From Centropus unirufus (lineage: Eukaryota; Chordata; Aves; Cuculiformes; Centropidae), in assembly GCA_013397695.1 (NCBI GenBank), contig VYZI01000350.1, positions 388,899 to 452,898 of the forward strand: a stretch of 64,000 nucleotides of DNA, read 5' to 3'. The notes under the pieces are model-generated. The model saw only the letters and a program-made list of their open reading frames with translations, searched no databases and was not told where the DNA came from. The position numbers and the translations under genes are program-made. Below are positions 44,773 through 58,200 of the stretch, piece by piece; the stretch's first letter is position 1; the number at the start of each line of letters is the position of its first letter.

Positions 44773-47700
44773 ATCAGCTGTCCCAGAATGGGTTGTTTAT
44801 GGGATCGGGAAAGCTCGGATGGAGATATGTTCTGTTGATGTTGGATGCTGGTCAGAACAGAGAGGGATGGTGCCTGTTGGTAGAACTTGAGGTTTGCATT
44901 CTGCTCTCTCAGCTCTGTGTGTCAGGGTGTTTCGGAAACCGGTGCTAACAGGGAATAATGCATATGCAACTTTTTTTGCAGCACCCACCATCACATGGTA
45001 GGTTGCATCACTCATTAAGCAGGGATTAGTGTGTAAAGTGAGTCACAATTCTCTTAATCTCGGTGGAAGGGGAATATTTCTCTCAGTTTCTGTTTCTTCC
45101 TCTGTTTTTAATGGGTGTTGCTTTTGCGGTGGTGGGAATGGAGATGTTCTTCTCAGATAAAGCTTGGGGGTTTGAAATGGAAAATCATGGAAAGCCATAC
45201 TGGTTTTAGAGGTGTAAGAGTACAAATTTTAAAAGTCTTAATTCCAGACTAATTAAATCTCTTTTCCCTCTACTCTCTGAAACAGCCTGGGGAGTTTGTG
45301 GGAACAGAAAGGGAAAGGGATGGACCTGTTGGTCCTGAAATTCAAAGCCAACTCACACAAAGCAATGAAAGCCTGTGTGTCTCCTGCACAGGGGAAGAGA
45401 GGGAGGATCGTGTGCAGTCACGCTGCATCTGGTAGGTGCCACCAGCTGGGATAGAGGCTGCCTCCCTGGGCTTCATGCAAACCAATTCCTCCCAGCTGAT
45501 AGATCCCTGTGTTTATCTGCATTGGCATTCCAGATGATCCAATCCCACTTTGATGTGTTCTCTTTGCTAGATCTGTGTCAGTCTTGCCCATCTCTCCCTT
45601 TGTCTTCCTTATTTATCACCAGGGGTTCTCTCACTCTGACCTTGGATCAGCAGCTCGGGAGCTCAGTGCTTCCCTTGGCTGAGTGCTGGTGGTTCCTGGT
45701 GTGATGAAATAGCAAACTCATCTGTGGGGAAATGGCCAGTTTGTGGGAGGCAGAAGGATAACTGAGTGCTCGGCTCACTGTAGGGGTGAGTGTACAAAGA
45801 AGGAGCAAAGGTGAAGCTTTGGAGCACGGGGAAGTGAGAACTCTGGATGGAATGAGGGTTGAAGAGCTCCTGAGGTCTGCTACAAATGGCAGAAGGAAGC
45901 CCCTGGCTGGGCAGAACAGGGAGAACACTCCAGGAAGGGCATGGAAGGGATTGCCTGAGGTGATTCTTAGAGGACAGGTGAGAAGAAGCTGTCAGACCAG
46001 AACCCTACGGCTCTGCAGGAACATTTATGCCTTGGAAGGGCTGAAGAACCAGGTAATGCATTGGATATGCATTGCAATGTCCTGTGAGCTTCTAGGAAAG
46101 ACGCTTTACAGGCAGTTGTGCCGTGTTTCAGTGTGCCTGAATTATGGCTTGGAAACTGGAACCCACTGCTTGCTTTTGCTTTTTCTCAGTTTCTAGGTTA
46201 GAATCAAACTTTCTGAGCCAGACCTGTGATTGCTGAGTAAGAGGGATAGTGATAATCCATTGAAAAATGTTCGTTGGATGTAGAAAAGATGTCTGGAGTT
46301 TGCATCATATCAAAAGGTCTGGGCAAACATCTCTGTTTCTCCAGCATCGGCACCTCCACACACAGGACCTGGGTTCTTGGGCCAGGATTTGCCTGTGGAA
46401 GAAATTTGAGGATCTCCCAAAGTTAATGCTACTCATGCTTGAAGTTTTGAGCTTTATTCAGTGTGTATGATAGTGTGGGGCTCCTTTTTGTTCCTTTCCA
46501 AAATTGGTGAAAATGCTTCTCTTGGTGCCCAAGCTGCTTCTTGGTGCAGTCTTCATTCCAGCTGGGAGGGCTTTTTGGCCGTTTCTGCTGTCTCTCAGCT
46601 GGGTTTTGTACTGATGGGTTCTGAGAAAGGAGAGAGGAGCAGTTCAGGGGGAAATGAGCTCCCTCTGGATTTCTTTGTGTGATCTGACCTGGATTCCTGG
46701 CTCACTGTGGCCTAAGGGCCATCACTTGATTTTCTTTCTCAGATCTATCAAGTGAGGTCAGCCAGCGCCTGCTGTTTGTGCGGTGAGGCTGGAGGGAATT
46801 GCAGGCATTAGAGGAAGAAAGAAGGGAAAAAGGAATTGCTGAGGACGTTGTGTGGATTTTATTGGTATCTCCTCCTTGTATTTTCTGTTTGTACTCTCCC
46901 CAGAAACACACACAGATCTGGGAATCTGCCCGTGGTGGAGATGTTCTGGCTGGTACTTTGGATGCTCAGTTGCTTCCTTGGGCACCAGTCACATCTGATG
47001 TTCTTCTGGAGATGCTGCATGATCTGTGGTTTCTCACTCAGCGATGGCAGAACCTGGTGTTCTTGCACCATGCCAAACCAATCAGTGTATGGTCGCAGTG
47101 GGTTTTGTGGAAAACCTTTTTGTTTGTGGAGTTCATGTTCAGAAGCCAAATCCAGATTGTTCCCAGAGCCAGGACAGAGAAATATCTGTTGCCCTGCCCT
47201 GGAAGCACTGGAGGAATGATCCTTCCTTTAACAACTCTTCCGGGGGGGCTGTTGGAAGGCTCAGCTTGTGTCTGGGCTGCTTTTTGCACTGGTGCCTTGA
47301 CACAGCCCTTTAATTGTGAGACCAGTTTGGCACCGGGTGCTGCAGTTCAACCCAGGTATCTTCAGCCTCCCAGGGAAGCGTCTCCAGGTTCCAGAAAGAG
47401 GAATTCGGCAGGAACAGCCAGGGGATTTAAAAATGTGCTTGTAAGTTCTTGGGTTTTCTTATATTTCAGGAGGGGAGCTTTGCCTTGTCCAGGGATCTGC
47501 TTGGGAGGATCCTATGGGAGACTTCCCTGGAGGAAAAGGAGCCCAGCCAGGCTCCATAAGGACACTGGCAGCAAGAGGAAAGCTAAGAACAATTTGGGTC
47601 CCTGCTCTGAGTCCCTCCTGCCCACGGACACGGTGAAGCCGGAGGCACTCAGTGCCTTTTCTGGCCTTGTTTGTAACTGGTTAAACCAGTCCTTGGTATT

Positions 47701-50700
47701 TTTCCTGAGTAAACCCAAGGAGCAGTGCTCGTCCCTCTTGGTGAGGGCTGATCCAGTGGGAAGAGCTGTGGGATTTGCATCCTGAGCTGGCAGAGTGCCA
47801 TGAGCCTGAGTCCTGTGCTGTCTGTCAGACCTGCAGTCGGCTTGGGAGCCAAACCCTCAGCAGGCAGAGCTGCCTGGCACCAACAGAGCGGGCAGGCAGA
47901 GCACAAGGTAGGGAAGTGAGTAAGGAATTTATGCTGGGTACGGAAGAAGTATTCCTCCTGGGGGATGTGGGTAAGCAAGTTTGCTCACTGGACTTTTCTG
48001 TGCAGCTCCTAGCATTTATTGGGGCTTCTTATGCTTGTTCTGAGACATAAGTCTCCCTCCTAAAAGCAGGAAAGTAATTCCCTTTGGAAGGGGCAGCACG
48101 TGGCCAGCCTGCGCCAAAGTGGGAGATGGGATTAATGGTGGTGGAAAGCTGGGAAGTCCAGGAGCCAAGGCAGAGGAACCCAGCTGGCTCTGTGGGCTGA
48201 AAAGAGATGTTTTCGCATCAGGGGTTGTGGAGGCAAATTTCCCCTTTGTGTTGTCAAAGTTTGGAATGAAGAATCCAGCTTCTGTTGGACCAGGAGTGGA
48301 AGGAAGGAAATAGGGAGAAGTTCCTTGCAAAAGATGAAGGACTGCAAAATGAATTCACCCTTTGGTGGGCAGCAGCCATGAACTTGTTTGATAGGAAATG
48401 TCAGATTTGAGAGAGGACAATGGCTGAAAGCCAGGATGTTGGGGGGAAGTGGGCATTGGTGGAGAAATAAGTAATTTCAAATTTTCAGCCAGCTTCCAAG
48501 GAAGAGGATGTGGAGAACAAATGCTGGATGAGGAGAGTGGTCCTGGGGAATGTGGTGTTGGAGATTACAAAGGGAAAGAGACTGTGGTTTTGCTTCTTTC
48601 ACTCCTAGTTAGAGTTGGAAAGGTCTTATTTCATGCAAAATCCAAGGGGAGATTCTGCCAGAAGCTGTGGCTTTGGGGAAAGGCTGTGGGCGTTCAGAAT
48701 CGCAAGAGAGAGAGATGAGAACGCTGTGGAATTGAGGAGAAATAAAGCAGAAAAGAGGTTTATACCCAAGATTCGTAGCTGAATCCATCCACACGATTGA
48801 GATTGTGCATCAGTTCTGGCCAGAGCAGCAGCCCAGAACCATCTCCAGCAGAAGTTGAAAGGGACGGAGGTGTATGGGGTGGTGGGGGTTTTAGGGAAAT
48901 TGTTTTGGCAAAGGGAACAAGGAGAAAGCTGCCAGGAGAATGATGGCCAGTAGGTGCTTCATGGGCTGGAACCATATGGGAAGATTTATGTTGGTTTGTT
49001 TGGTTGTTTTTTGTTATGGAAGGACATTCTTATCTACTTACCTCAGTTAATAACTTCTACCTGAAGCCCTTGGACACTGTCCACCTGTGGGTAAATTCCT
49101 TTGATGATAGAAATGGTGGAGAACCAGCAGAGATGGGGATGGGGCAAGAGTGGGATCTCAGGGAAGGGAAATGTTACGGGTAAGGTGATATCAGAAAGCA
49201 GGAATGAGGCTGGGATAGCCAGCAGGGCTGAGGGAATGAAAATGAACGGAGCAAAGCTGAGGAGAAACTGGAAGAGGTTCATGTATTCCCTTCAGGCAGG
49301 AGGCTGAGACTGGCTGATCTCCATCTCGGCATGCGGGAAGTAGTGGTACACCGAATTAAGGGGTTCGGAGCAAAGATTTATCTATATATCTTTAATCTAT
49401 ACCTATGTATCTAATACATCTTCAGTGACAATACCTGATGCACATCAGGGAAAATGTGTGAAACACATTGGAACAAATACACAAAGGAAAAAAAGCTGTT
49501 CTAGCACCTGTAATCCAAGTATTGTGATCTTTAGAGGTTAAATATGATGTGGGTGTTCAAAAGAGCCTGTATCCAGTTAATCTGAGTGTTCTTTGTTAAA
49601 ATTCTCTATTTCTGCATAAGCCAAGTGCAGTGGACATCCCATCTGAACCTGTAACGTCTCTGGGGGAGCTGTAGCCAGGAGTTTGGGTGGAAGTGGGAGA
49701 CATTGAGATTATTACAAGTATCCAAAAGGTGAGAAACTGCCTGGGAGAGACATCAGAGAGAATTTACCCATGGAATCCTTGAATAGTTGATTTCTTAGCA
49801 AAATAATATGCAGTAGTAACCTACATTCAGGCGGTGTGGACTGGAATACAATGGTTCTTCCCATTGGAAATAACAGAAGGTTTATAAAGGTCCAGTGGGC
49901 TCTTGTTTCCTGGCCCCAGCTGCTCTGAAACAACAAGACAAACCTCTCCCTTTTGCTCTCTGGCATATCCAGATTTAAGAACCCTTTTTTTATTTTAATT
50001 ATTTCAGCCATAGCTCCATGGAGAAAATAAAGCAACTGGAGAAGCAGTGTCTCTGCATCCCTGTGGTGGGGCTTCCACATTAATGAACGCTTTCCCCTGG
50101 GGAGTTGCATTATTTCAGAGTCTCTCTGTTTTCTCTGAGAAGCAGTCAAGCTATCTTCTTTTCTTTTCCCTTTGAGTGTCTCCTGGGTCTTCTGGTGGGT
50201 CATTAAATCCTGGGAAAACTGGCTGTACCAGGAGGGCTTCTGCAGGAATTCTCTGGCAGTGATGGCCTTGGCGTGGTGCTGCGCTGCAGCAGCTGAGCCT
50301 TGGCAGAGTTGAACTCTGTGGCCCACAGCCACTTTGGGGCTGTTTGTACCTGTGGGGTTGTCCACCCACACACAGGGATAATCCACCTGTAGACAAAGGA
50401 TCAGCTCTGGTGCCATCAAGACCTGGAAGGCCTTTGTAGCCAGAGGGGGTAGAATGAGGTGCCCTTGAATGGCAGAGCGTGCAGAGCTGGGTGTTTGGGC
50501 ACTGCCAGCAGAATCTGCATTAAAAATTGTAGCTGTTAATGCTGGACCCTGCTCCTAGATAGACCCTGCTCCCAGAAATCCTGTTCAGAGACAGAGAAGG
50601 GTGTGAAGAAAGGGGATCCACCTCTTGTGGGAGGTGGTGGTACAGCTAAATACACCAGGGAGAGGATGAGGAGCAGTGGACCTGTTTAGCTTGAAGAGAA

Positions 50701-50924
50701 GCTTGAGAGAAAAGCATAGTCCCATGGGCAGTGAGAACAACTTGTGCGTGGTGAAAACCAATGTTAATGCAAACCCAGATGGCATTGGAATTCTTTCCTG
50801 TAGTTCTTCTGTACCTGCCAGAGGGTTTAGGAGCAGCGTTGTGGTGTGAGCAGTCAGCTCCACATCATGGAAGCATCTCTAGTGCAGCCTGGCTCCCAGC
50901 GAAGGGGTTGCTGTTGGGGTCCCA

Positions 50925-51208
50925 GCGGGATGGGGCTCTTCATCAGGGAATGCAGGGATAGGACGAGGGGGAGATGGAGATGAGATCTTGGGAAGAGCTG
51001 TTTTTGTGTGAAGGTGGGGAGGCCCTGGCCAAGGTTGGCCAAAGCAGTGGTGGCTGCCCCATCTCTGGAGGTGTTCAAGGCCAGGTTGGATGGGGCTTGG
51101 AGCTCCCTGATCCAGTGGGAGGTGTCCTTGGGCATGGATGGAGGTTGGGACTGGATGGGCATTGAGGTTCCTTCCAACCCAAACCATTCCATGATTCTTT
51201 GGTTCTAT
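50925..51208 (+). mobile_element. CR1 LINE 3' fragment
   Basis: Sense CR1 with ATCAGGGAATGCAGGGATAG, TGGAGGTGTTCAAGGCCAGG and CCCAAACCATTCCATGATTC. Confidence 0.9.
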
Positions 51209-52224
51209 GGAAAAGCTGGAAGGGGCCCTGGGAAGTCTCAGCTGCTCCTAAAATTGACAGATCCCTGAGGTGGAGAAGAGGAGGAGACGACTTGGCAACC
51301 TGTCTGTAGGAAGTGGGAAGGAAATGGGCAATTCTGTGCTACTGGGTTCACGATTCCTACAGCAAAGGTCTCCGTGGGCACCTCATTCCCACACTTCCCC
51401 TTGCCTCTGCCCCTGCCCACAGTCTGCCTGATGCTCAGAGCTGTGCTGGGCTGGTTGTCTCCGGCTGGCAGGAGCAGCCGGTACTGCAAGGCAGTGCAGT
51501 TCCCGTGTGTGGCTGAGGAGGAATTCTCTGGCAGCAGAACATTTGTGTTGGGTGCTTTGTTGCACCCATCCCACTGTCTTTTGTGCTGCTCAGTTCTCTG
51601 ATCATGAATGCAAATCCTACCACTGGGCATGAAAATTTCTTACCTGAAAGTATTTTCCTTGCTTGTTTAGAGCAGGAGATAGAGATCTTTTCTTTTTTAA
51701 AAAACAGTCTCAGAATGACATTAATTGCAATGCAGGCGTGTGCATTCAGTGGGATTGCGATGTGGAAATAGAAACAAATCAATGCAAAGATCCAAGACTG
51801 AAAAAATAAAGTTATGTACATACGAAAGGAGAGCTGCGAGCAGTCTTGCTGCTTCCCCGTGACACCGAGCTGTCAATCCTCTAGAAAAGAACCTGTGACC
51901 GTGAGAAACTGCAGTATTAAATTTACCCCTTGCCAACATACCTGGCTGAGGTCGCTCGTGGGCTGTGATATTCTGAGGCACTTCACTCCGTTTCAGCCCC
52001 TAGTTGGTTCAGTGCCAGGAGTCAGCAGTCACCAAGCACCCCATAAAACCCCGCCGGTGGGTTCTCGGTTCCTTGGGTGCTGCTGTGTTCCACACCTCTT
52101 GTGCTGTCCCAGCTGCTGCAGCCTCAGCCAGGGGGGAATCCTTCCTCTGCTTCGCCAGCTGTGCCCGCAGGGTCGCTGTGTGCCAGGCTGCCCTCAGCTC
52201 ACCCCAGTCTCTCTCCCTTCCAGG

Positions 52225-55200
52225 ATGTCCCGCTCTCTGTACGAGTGGCTGTGGCAGCAGGAGTTCTGGCTGCCCCCAGGAATCACCTGGGAGGACATGC
52301 AAGAGTCTGAAGGCGTCAGGTACCCTCAGCCTCGCCACCTCCTGCTCAGCATCCCTTTTGCCTTCATCCTGATTGTCATTCGATGTGCCTTTGAAAGGTG
52401 AGTTCTTCAGTGCTGTTTGGGGCTTTTTTTTAGGGATAATGCTAACAGTTTGAGTCCAAAAGCTGACTTTAAGCCACAAGAGGGGAGATTGAGATGAGAT
52501 CTTGGGGAGAAATGTTTTGCTGTGAGGGTGGGGAGGCCCTGGGCCACGTTGCCCAGGGAAGCTGTGCCTGCCCCATCCCTGGAGGTGTTCAAGGCCAGGT
52601 TGGATGGAGCTTGGAGCCCCCTGATCCTTTGGGAGGTGTCCTTGCCCATGGCAAGGGGGTGGAACTGGATGGGCTTTAAGGTAAGGTCTCTTCCAACTAA
52701 AACCATTCCATGACTGTGATTCTATTGTCTGGGCCAGCCCTCAACGGCTGAGCTCCACAGGACCCCCAGGGCATAAAACTTGCTGAGGTGCATTTTTCAG
52801 CTCTTTCTTTCCAGCCCCGAGTACTGGCTGCAGAAGTGTGTTGAAACTAGAACACAAACCCTACCCCTAAGTTCTAATTATAAGCAATGTCACTGCCTAC
52901 ACGTAAAGCAGGTCCTGGGTGAGCTTTGTGCCCGTGGTTTAGAAAGCAGACCCCCCGTGTTGTCTGTTCTTGCCCAGTCCTTGCTGTTCCCGGGTGGAGC
53001 ACAGCAGGCCTGGTGTCCAGCCTCCCCACATACCGTTCCGTCTCATTTGTCTTGGGTAACGGGGATCTGAGCTCTCCCAGAACACAGATGAGCCTGAATA
53101 AGGCGCGTTACATTGAGCTGAGTCTTCTGACCTCAGAATCAGCACGTTGGAGCCACACAGCCACGTGCCCGCGGGGAGGGTTCAGGAGTGTTCCCTTGGG
53201 AGGCCACAAAGAGACGTTTGGAGCTGCTGCCTCCTGGCCGGAGCCTTTGGGGAGTTTTGCACATTCCTGGTCAGCACAAAAAATGTGGGCGTTATGGCAA
53301 GGGCACAGCTCGAAGTCCTGCAGGGCTCATTGGCTCTGAGTTCCATAAAGGTTGGTCAATGGTTGGTGTGGCTGCAGCACAGCTGGGTTTGCTGGAGGTG
53401 ACTGAGATTTACCAGTGCCAGCCGCTGTCAGACTGCAGGGCAAGTCCCCTGCCGTGGGTTTCAGTACTCTTTCAAGGCCTCTTCACTGGACTGAAAAATC
53501 TATTGTGAGGTGCTGATCAAAAAGTCATCTTTGGAAATGGTTTAGTCAAATTATAGAGGTTTGGGAAAGAATGGGAAAAAATGCTTTTGTCATCTTTTCT
53601 AATGAAGTGGCTGCACAAGATTATAGGAACAGACCTCAGTAGGCTAGAAAGAAGTTTCTTCAGATTCTCTGAGATGCAAGGACATCTTGGAAAAGCTTCA
53701 AGCAGTTGAAATGGTTCAAAGCTCTGCCGTGAGGATGGTTTAAATAATAAAAAGAAAATATCTGGTATTTTTGTGTAGACAGAAATGTGTGAGTGATTCT
53801 TCAAATAAGCATATTTTGATGGTACAAAATAGGAATCCAGGTCTTTGTGAACAATACATTGTGTATGCATTCTGTACATTCCATAGATTTTACCCTGCTC
53901 TTTCCTGGGGACGCAGGTGTCTCCGTTCCCTCCCCTGAGGTGGGTCACCATAAAACCCCAGGCGACTCCCCTTCTTCCTTGCTGATCCACAAGCCCTGGC
54001 TGGATGCAGGGCTCCCTCGGGCAGGCACTGTCAGCCAGGGGCTTGCACCCCTTTGCCTTGGGGAGCTGGAGAGCAGCCCCATGTGCTGCACTGGCTGGGG
54101 CTGAGCAGCTCCAGACTCCCCAGTGCAAGGCAGGAACAGGGAGAAGGAACCAGACCCTTCTCTGTGGTGCCTGGAGGCAGGATAAGAAGCCCTGAGGTCA
54201 AGTGGAAATGCACAGCCCTCCATGAGGACATGAGAAAATGTTTTTTAACTGTGAGGGCGATGAAAGCTGGAACAGGTTCCCTAGAGCAGGAGCAGCATCT
54301 CCACCTGTGGAGACACTAGAGGCCCAGCTGGACACAGCCTCAGCCTGCTGACCCAGTGTGAGCGGCGTCACGGAACAGGTGAGCTCCAGAGGGTCCTTTC
54401 AACATGGGGCTGCTCCCTTGATTCCCTTCCCTCCTGCCACACCGCTCCGGGTCGAGCTGGGCATGTTGTCCATCTGCTTTAAGATGCCAATGGCCAGGTG
54501 AAAAGAGGTTGTTTTTTCCCCATCCAAGCGCCAGCTCACCTGGGAAGGTTTCCACAGGCCTGGCCCTACTTATTAATTGTAAACCTGGTTTGATTCACAA
54601 ACTTCATTAAATAAAAGCTTCTTGTCACACCCTTAAAAAAGATAAAATCACCAGTGCTTTGTACAGGTCCAGGAAACCTGTAATCATGCTGCTGGCTTAC
54701 CTAAGCCAGTTACAAACCAGTGCTGTGACCTGTATTCCTGTTTGTCCTACCTCTCTGCAGTCATTTATTTCAGAGCGATGGTTTCTCTTTCTCGCCCGTT
54801 GTTGTTCCACGTGCTGGAGGAGCTGCCCCTGGGGAACGGGAGGTGTGACCCCAGCCCTCCTGTGCCATTACCTGTGTGGATGGTGGCCAGAGCCCCGTTC
54901 AGAGGGATTTGCACAAAGTGAGACTTGCAGACCAAAAGGGTGGGTGTGGTATTTCTCAGTCTCTCTGCAGATGTCCTTGACTTTGTAGCTTTGTATCTCT
55001 GGTCTGAGGGTCATAATGACCATCCCAAGCAGTGCAGGAGTTTGGGGTTGGTGGCTTTAGCGTGGCCTCTGGTGATTTATTCTGACCTCAGCTATTACTT
55101 GCAACTGTGCAAAGTGATTTTGTTCTCCAGATGCTCCGTGGTGATGGAGGTGCCTGTGCTGGCATTTCGGAAATGCGGTTCCTGTTATTTATATCCGAGT

Positions 55201-58200
55201 CAGAACTCCAGGAAAATACTGACAGGCAGAAGCCCAGAGGATTTTCTGCAATCCCTCACTGAGCAGCTGCCTCCAGCCAGTGCTTGGCCCAGGGTTCCAT
55301 CTTCTTGATTTGGACATTAAACTTGGGAAAGACCCTGCTTCCTCGAGCATGGATTTCTCTCTCCTTGGCACCTGCTGGGTGAACTGGGAAAAGCTGAGGC
55401 AGCGCCATCCTTTCACCAACCAGTTACTCGTGGCTGAGGTGGTGGCTGTGGGAAGAGGACAAGCAGTCGCTGGGTGGGGCCTGGGAGAGCTGAGGAGGTT
55501 GTGGGTGCAGCCCTGGGGGAGAAGAAATAGCTGGTGTTGATGAAGCAACTCCTTTGTGAGCCAATTTGCTCTGGGGAAGATGGGAAGACAGGGATTTCAG
55601 TGCTGGAGAGCGAACACCCACTGTGGTGTTCATGGGCTTTACCAGGATTGTGCAGTGAGGGAGGCAGATAATGATGCCCTGACAATAGGGAGGACCTGGA
55701 AGCTGGGAACCTCTCCCCTTTCTTTGATGTTTTCGATTATGTCCTGCACTTGTAACTCAGTCTGGTTTAAGTACCTGCGTACCTTAGCAGGAACTAAGGA
55801 GGAATGTTGGATTCTCTTCCAGTTCTGTAGTGTTTGAGACCCTTTTCCACAAAAATGAAATTCTTGGAGTGTCCTGATGATGAAGGAATCTTCACCTGTA
55901 TTGCAAAGCATTTCTTGATTTGAAAAATGTAGCAACTGAAATGGTTTGAGGTAAAGTAGAGCAGAAAGTTGAAAAACAGAATTTACATCCCATTTAATCC
56001 TCTGATTTTGGACTTGACCCGTGATTTTTGGGTGCTGGGGAACTGAAAGGATGATCCACTGTAAAAACAGTGGATTTGAATCCAAAGGGTTCCCACGTTG
56101 CACTAGAGGAGGGTTTTAGTCTGAAGGATTAGGTCTCCCCTTCAGAGGGCTGCGGCACTGAGCTGTGCACTGAACGTTAAAAGTAAAGGATACGGTTGAT
56201 CTGCAGGGAGCAGATACTTGAACTCCGAACAGGAAGAAAGATAGATAGGAGCACCCTTTTTGAGTATTTCATTTTGAAATATATCTTTCTGAAATTCATT
56301 TGGCACAGAGACTTTTGTTGTTGACTGATAACCAGGAGGGATCTGAACACAGCTTCCTCTTGGGTCCTCCAGGCAGGACTTTGTACAGAGATGTGGGAAA
56401 TGTAGTATTTAATTGAACACTGGGAGCTGACTTGACTCAGCTTGGCCAGTAGCACGGCTGTGTTTAAGTTCTTATATCAAGTGGAACAGTTTAAATTCAG
56501 TGTGAAGTTCTCTCCTGTAAGCAAAAGCAGGGAGAGGCTATTCCCAGGAGCACAGGGATAGCCCTCTGCCAAAGGGGTGGTGCGCCTCAAAGACCAGAAG
56601 TGCTGGCAGCTGCTGTCACTGATTCTACATTTCTTAGTACTTGAAGATATTTGTGGAGTGGCACCCTTATAAATTAAAAAATATCTGTGGGAGGAAAAAA
56701 CATCCCTCTCCTCCCCATGTTTAATGGTTTCTTATGTGTCATGCTAACTCTGAGAGCCTCTGTGTGAGGTGTGTAGCCCACAGTTGGAAGGTGGAGGAGC
56801 ATTGATTCATGCCCCTTCATGATTAAGCCATTTGGTTTGAACTTCAGCGGGCTTCACACAAGGCAGTTTGATCACTGAATAAAACACCTGAGCGTGAACT
56901 TCACTGAGGTAAACCATGAAGTGAGAGGAGCTTGGTGATAAGGAGGCTGGAGATGAGGATCATCTCACTGACTGCATCTTACCTTACCTCGCTGCACAGT
57001 TGTACGGTTTAGTCCTTGGACTTTCTCCTTCTGCCTTCCAGAGAGCTGATAAACTGCCAGGAGACCATCCCTGCCACTGAGATGATGCATCTGGGATGTT
57101 GAAATCCATACGAGCTTCATGCTCTTAGGGTTGTGCTTGGAACAAGATTTAACTGAAAACTGAGTCAGAGCATAGATCCAACATGTGCAAACATCTCTTA
57201 GGAAGAGTTTCAGGCCATGATTGCCCAATGATGTTTATAAAAGTAGGATTGGTCCCATAATTCATGGTTGAACTCAAAACCTCAACAACAAAGCAATTGT
57301 AACTTTGGTTAATTACACCTGTCTTTATCAACAGCAACTGGCTGGTTTCTGTTACAGTGGGGGTTTTATGCCACGGTTATAACAAACCAACAGGAAAGAG
57401 AGAAGACAGGAATTAAACAAAACTAAGAAATGTTCATGGCTGCCCCATCCCTGGAGGTGTTCAGGGCCAGGTTGGATGGGGCTTGGAGCCCCCTGATCCA
57501 GTGGGAGACTGAAACTGGTTGGGCTTTAAAGTCCCTTCCAATCCAAACCACTCCATGATTCTGTGATTGTAAATCTGTCAGGATAATTTAAATAGATTTT
57601 CAGTAGAAATCTTGCTGGCAAGCTGCCCTGATGCCTGGCAGAAACCTTCCCTTTCCTTTAATTGTGTCTGGAAAATGTCAGACCTTTCAGTTCCCATTGT
57701 GGGCTGATAAGAAGCTGCAATAAGGTTCTTGTTTAACAGCAGAGCTTGATCGCATCTTCCTCTTCAGAGGAGCTTGTATCAAATGGCTTACCTTGAAAAA
57801 GGAATGATCAGGCCTGCTTCAAGGAACCACTTCATACAAAAGACAAGACCTAGTTCAGAGCCAAAGGTAAATGTTTTCCCTTTTTCCGTGTAGTTGCACA
57901 TATCATTGAAGCACTGTGACATTGTTCTTAGCACAAAACCTGCTGGTCCAGTGGCACAGTTAACCCCTTCAGTATTAACCAAATCATAAGATATAATTAA
58001 AACATCTCCTAAGAGCAATCAGAGCTAAACCCCAGAATTCCTGGTGATGGCTGGGGTCCTCTGCCATCCAGTAGCACCAGACTGCTGCTGAATTTCACTG
58101 AGCCCAATCAAAGCTTACACGTGGCTTTTACAATTACTAAAAGACTTGTGGGAAGGAGGTGGTGAGCGCACTCCCACCTGGCCGTTCTCTCATGGCAGAA

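Larger units (their letters stand above)
39325..52223 (+). other. Presumed first intron of the CERS4-like gene
   Basis: About 12.9 kb between the CpG-rich region and the first coding exon. It contains CR1 fragments near 42.0, 43.1, 44.4 and 50.9 kb and otherwise unique sequence. Two longer open frames (46799-47785 + and 49712-50419 -) have no recognisable family and no splice context. An unrecognised gene here cannot be excluded. Confidence 0.45.
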
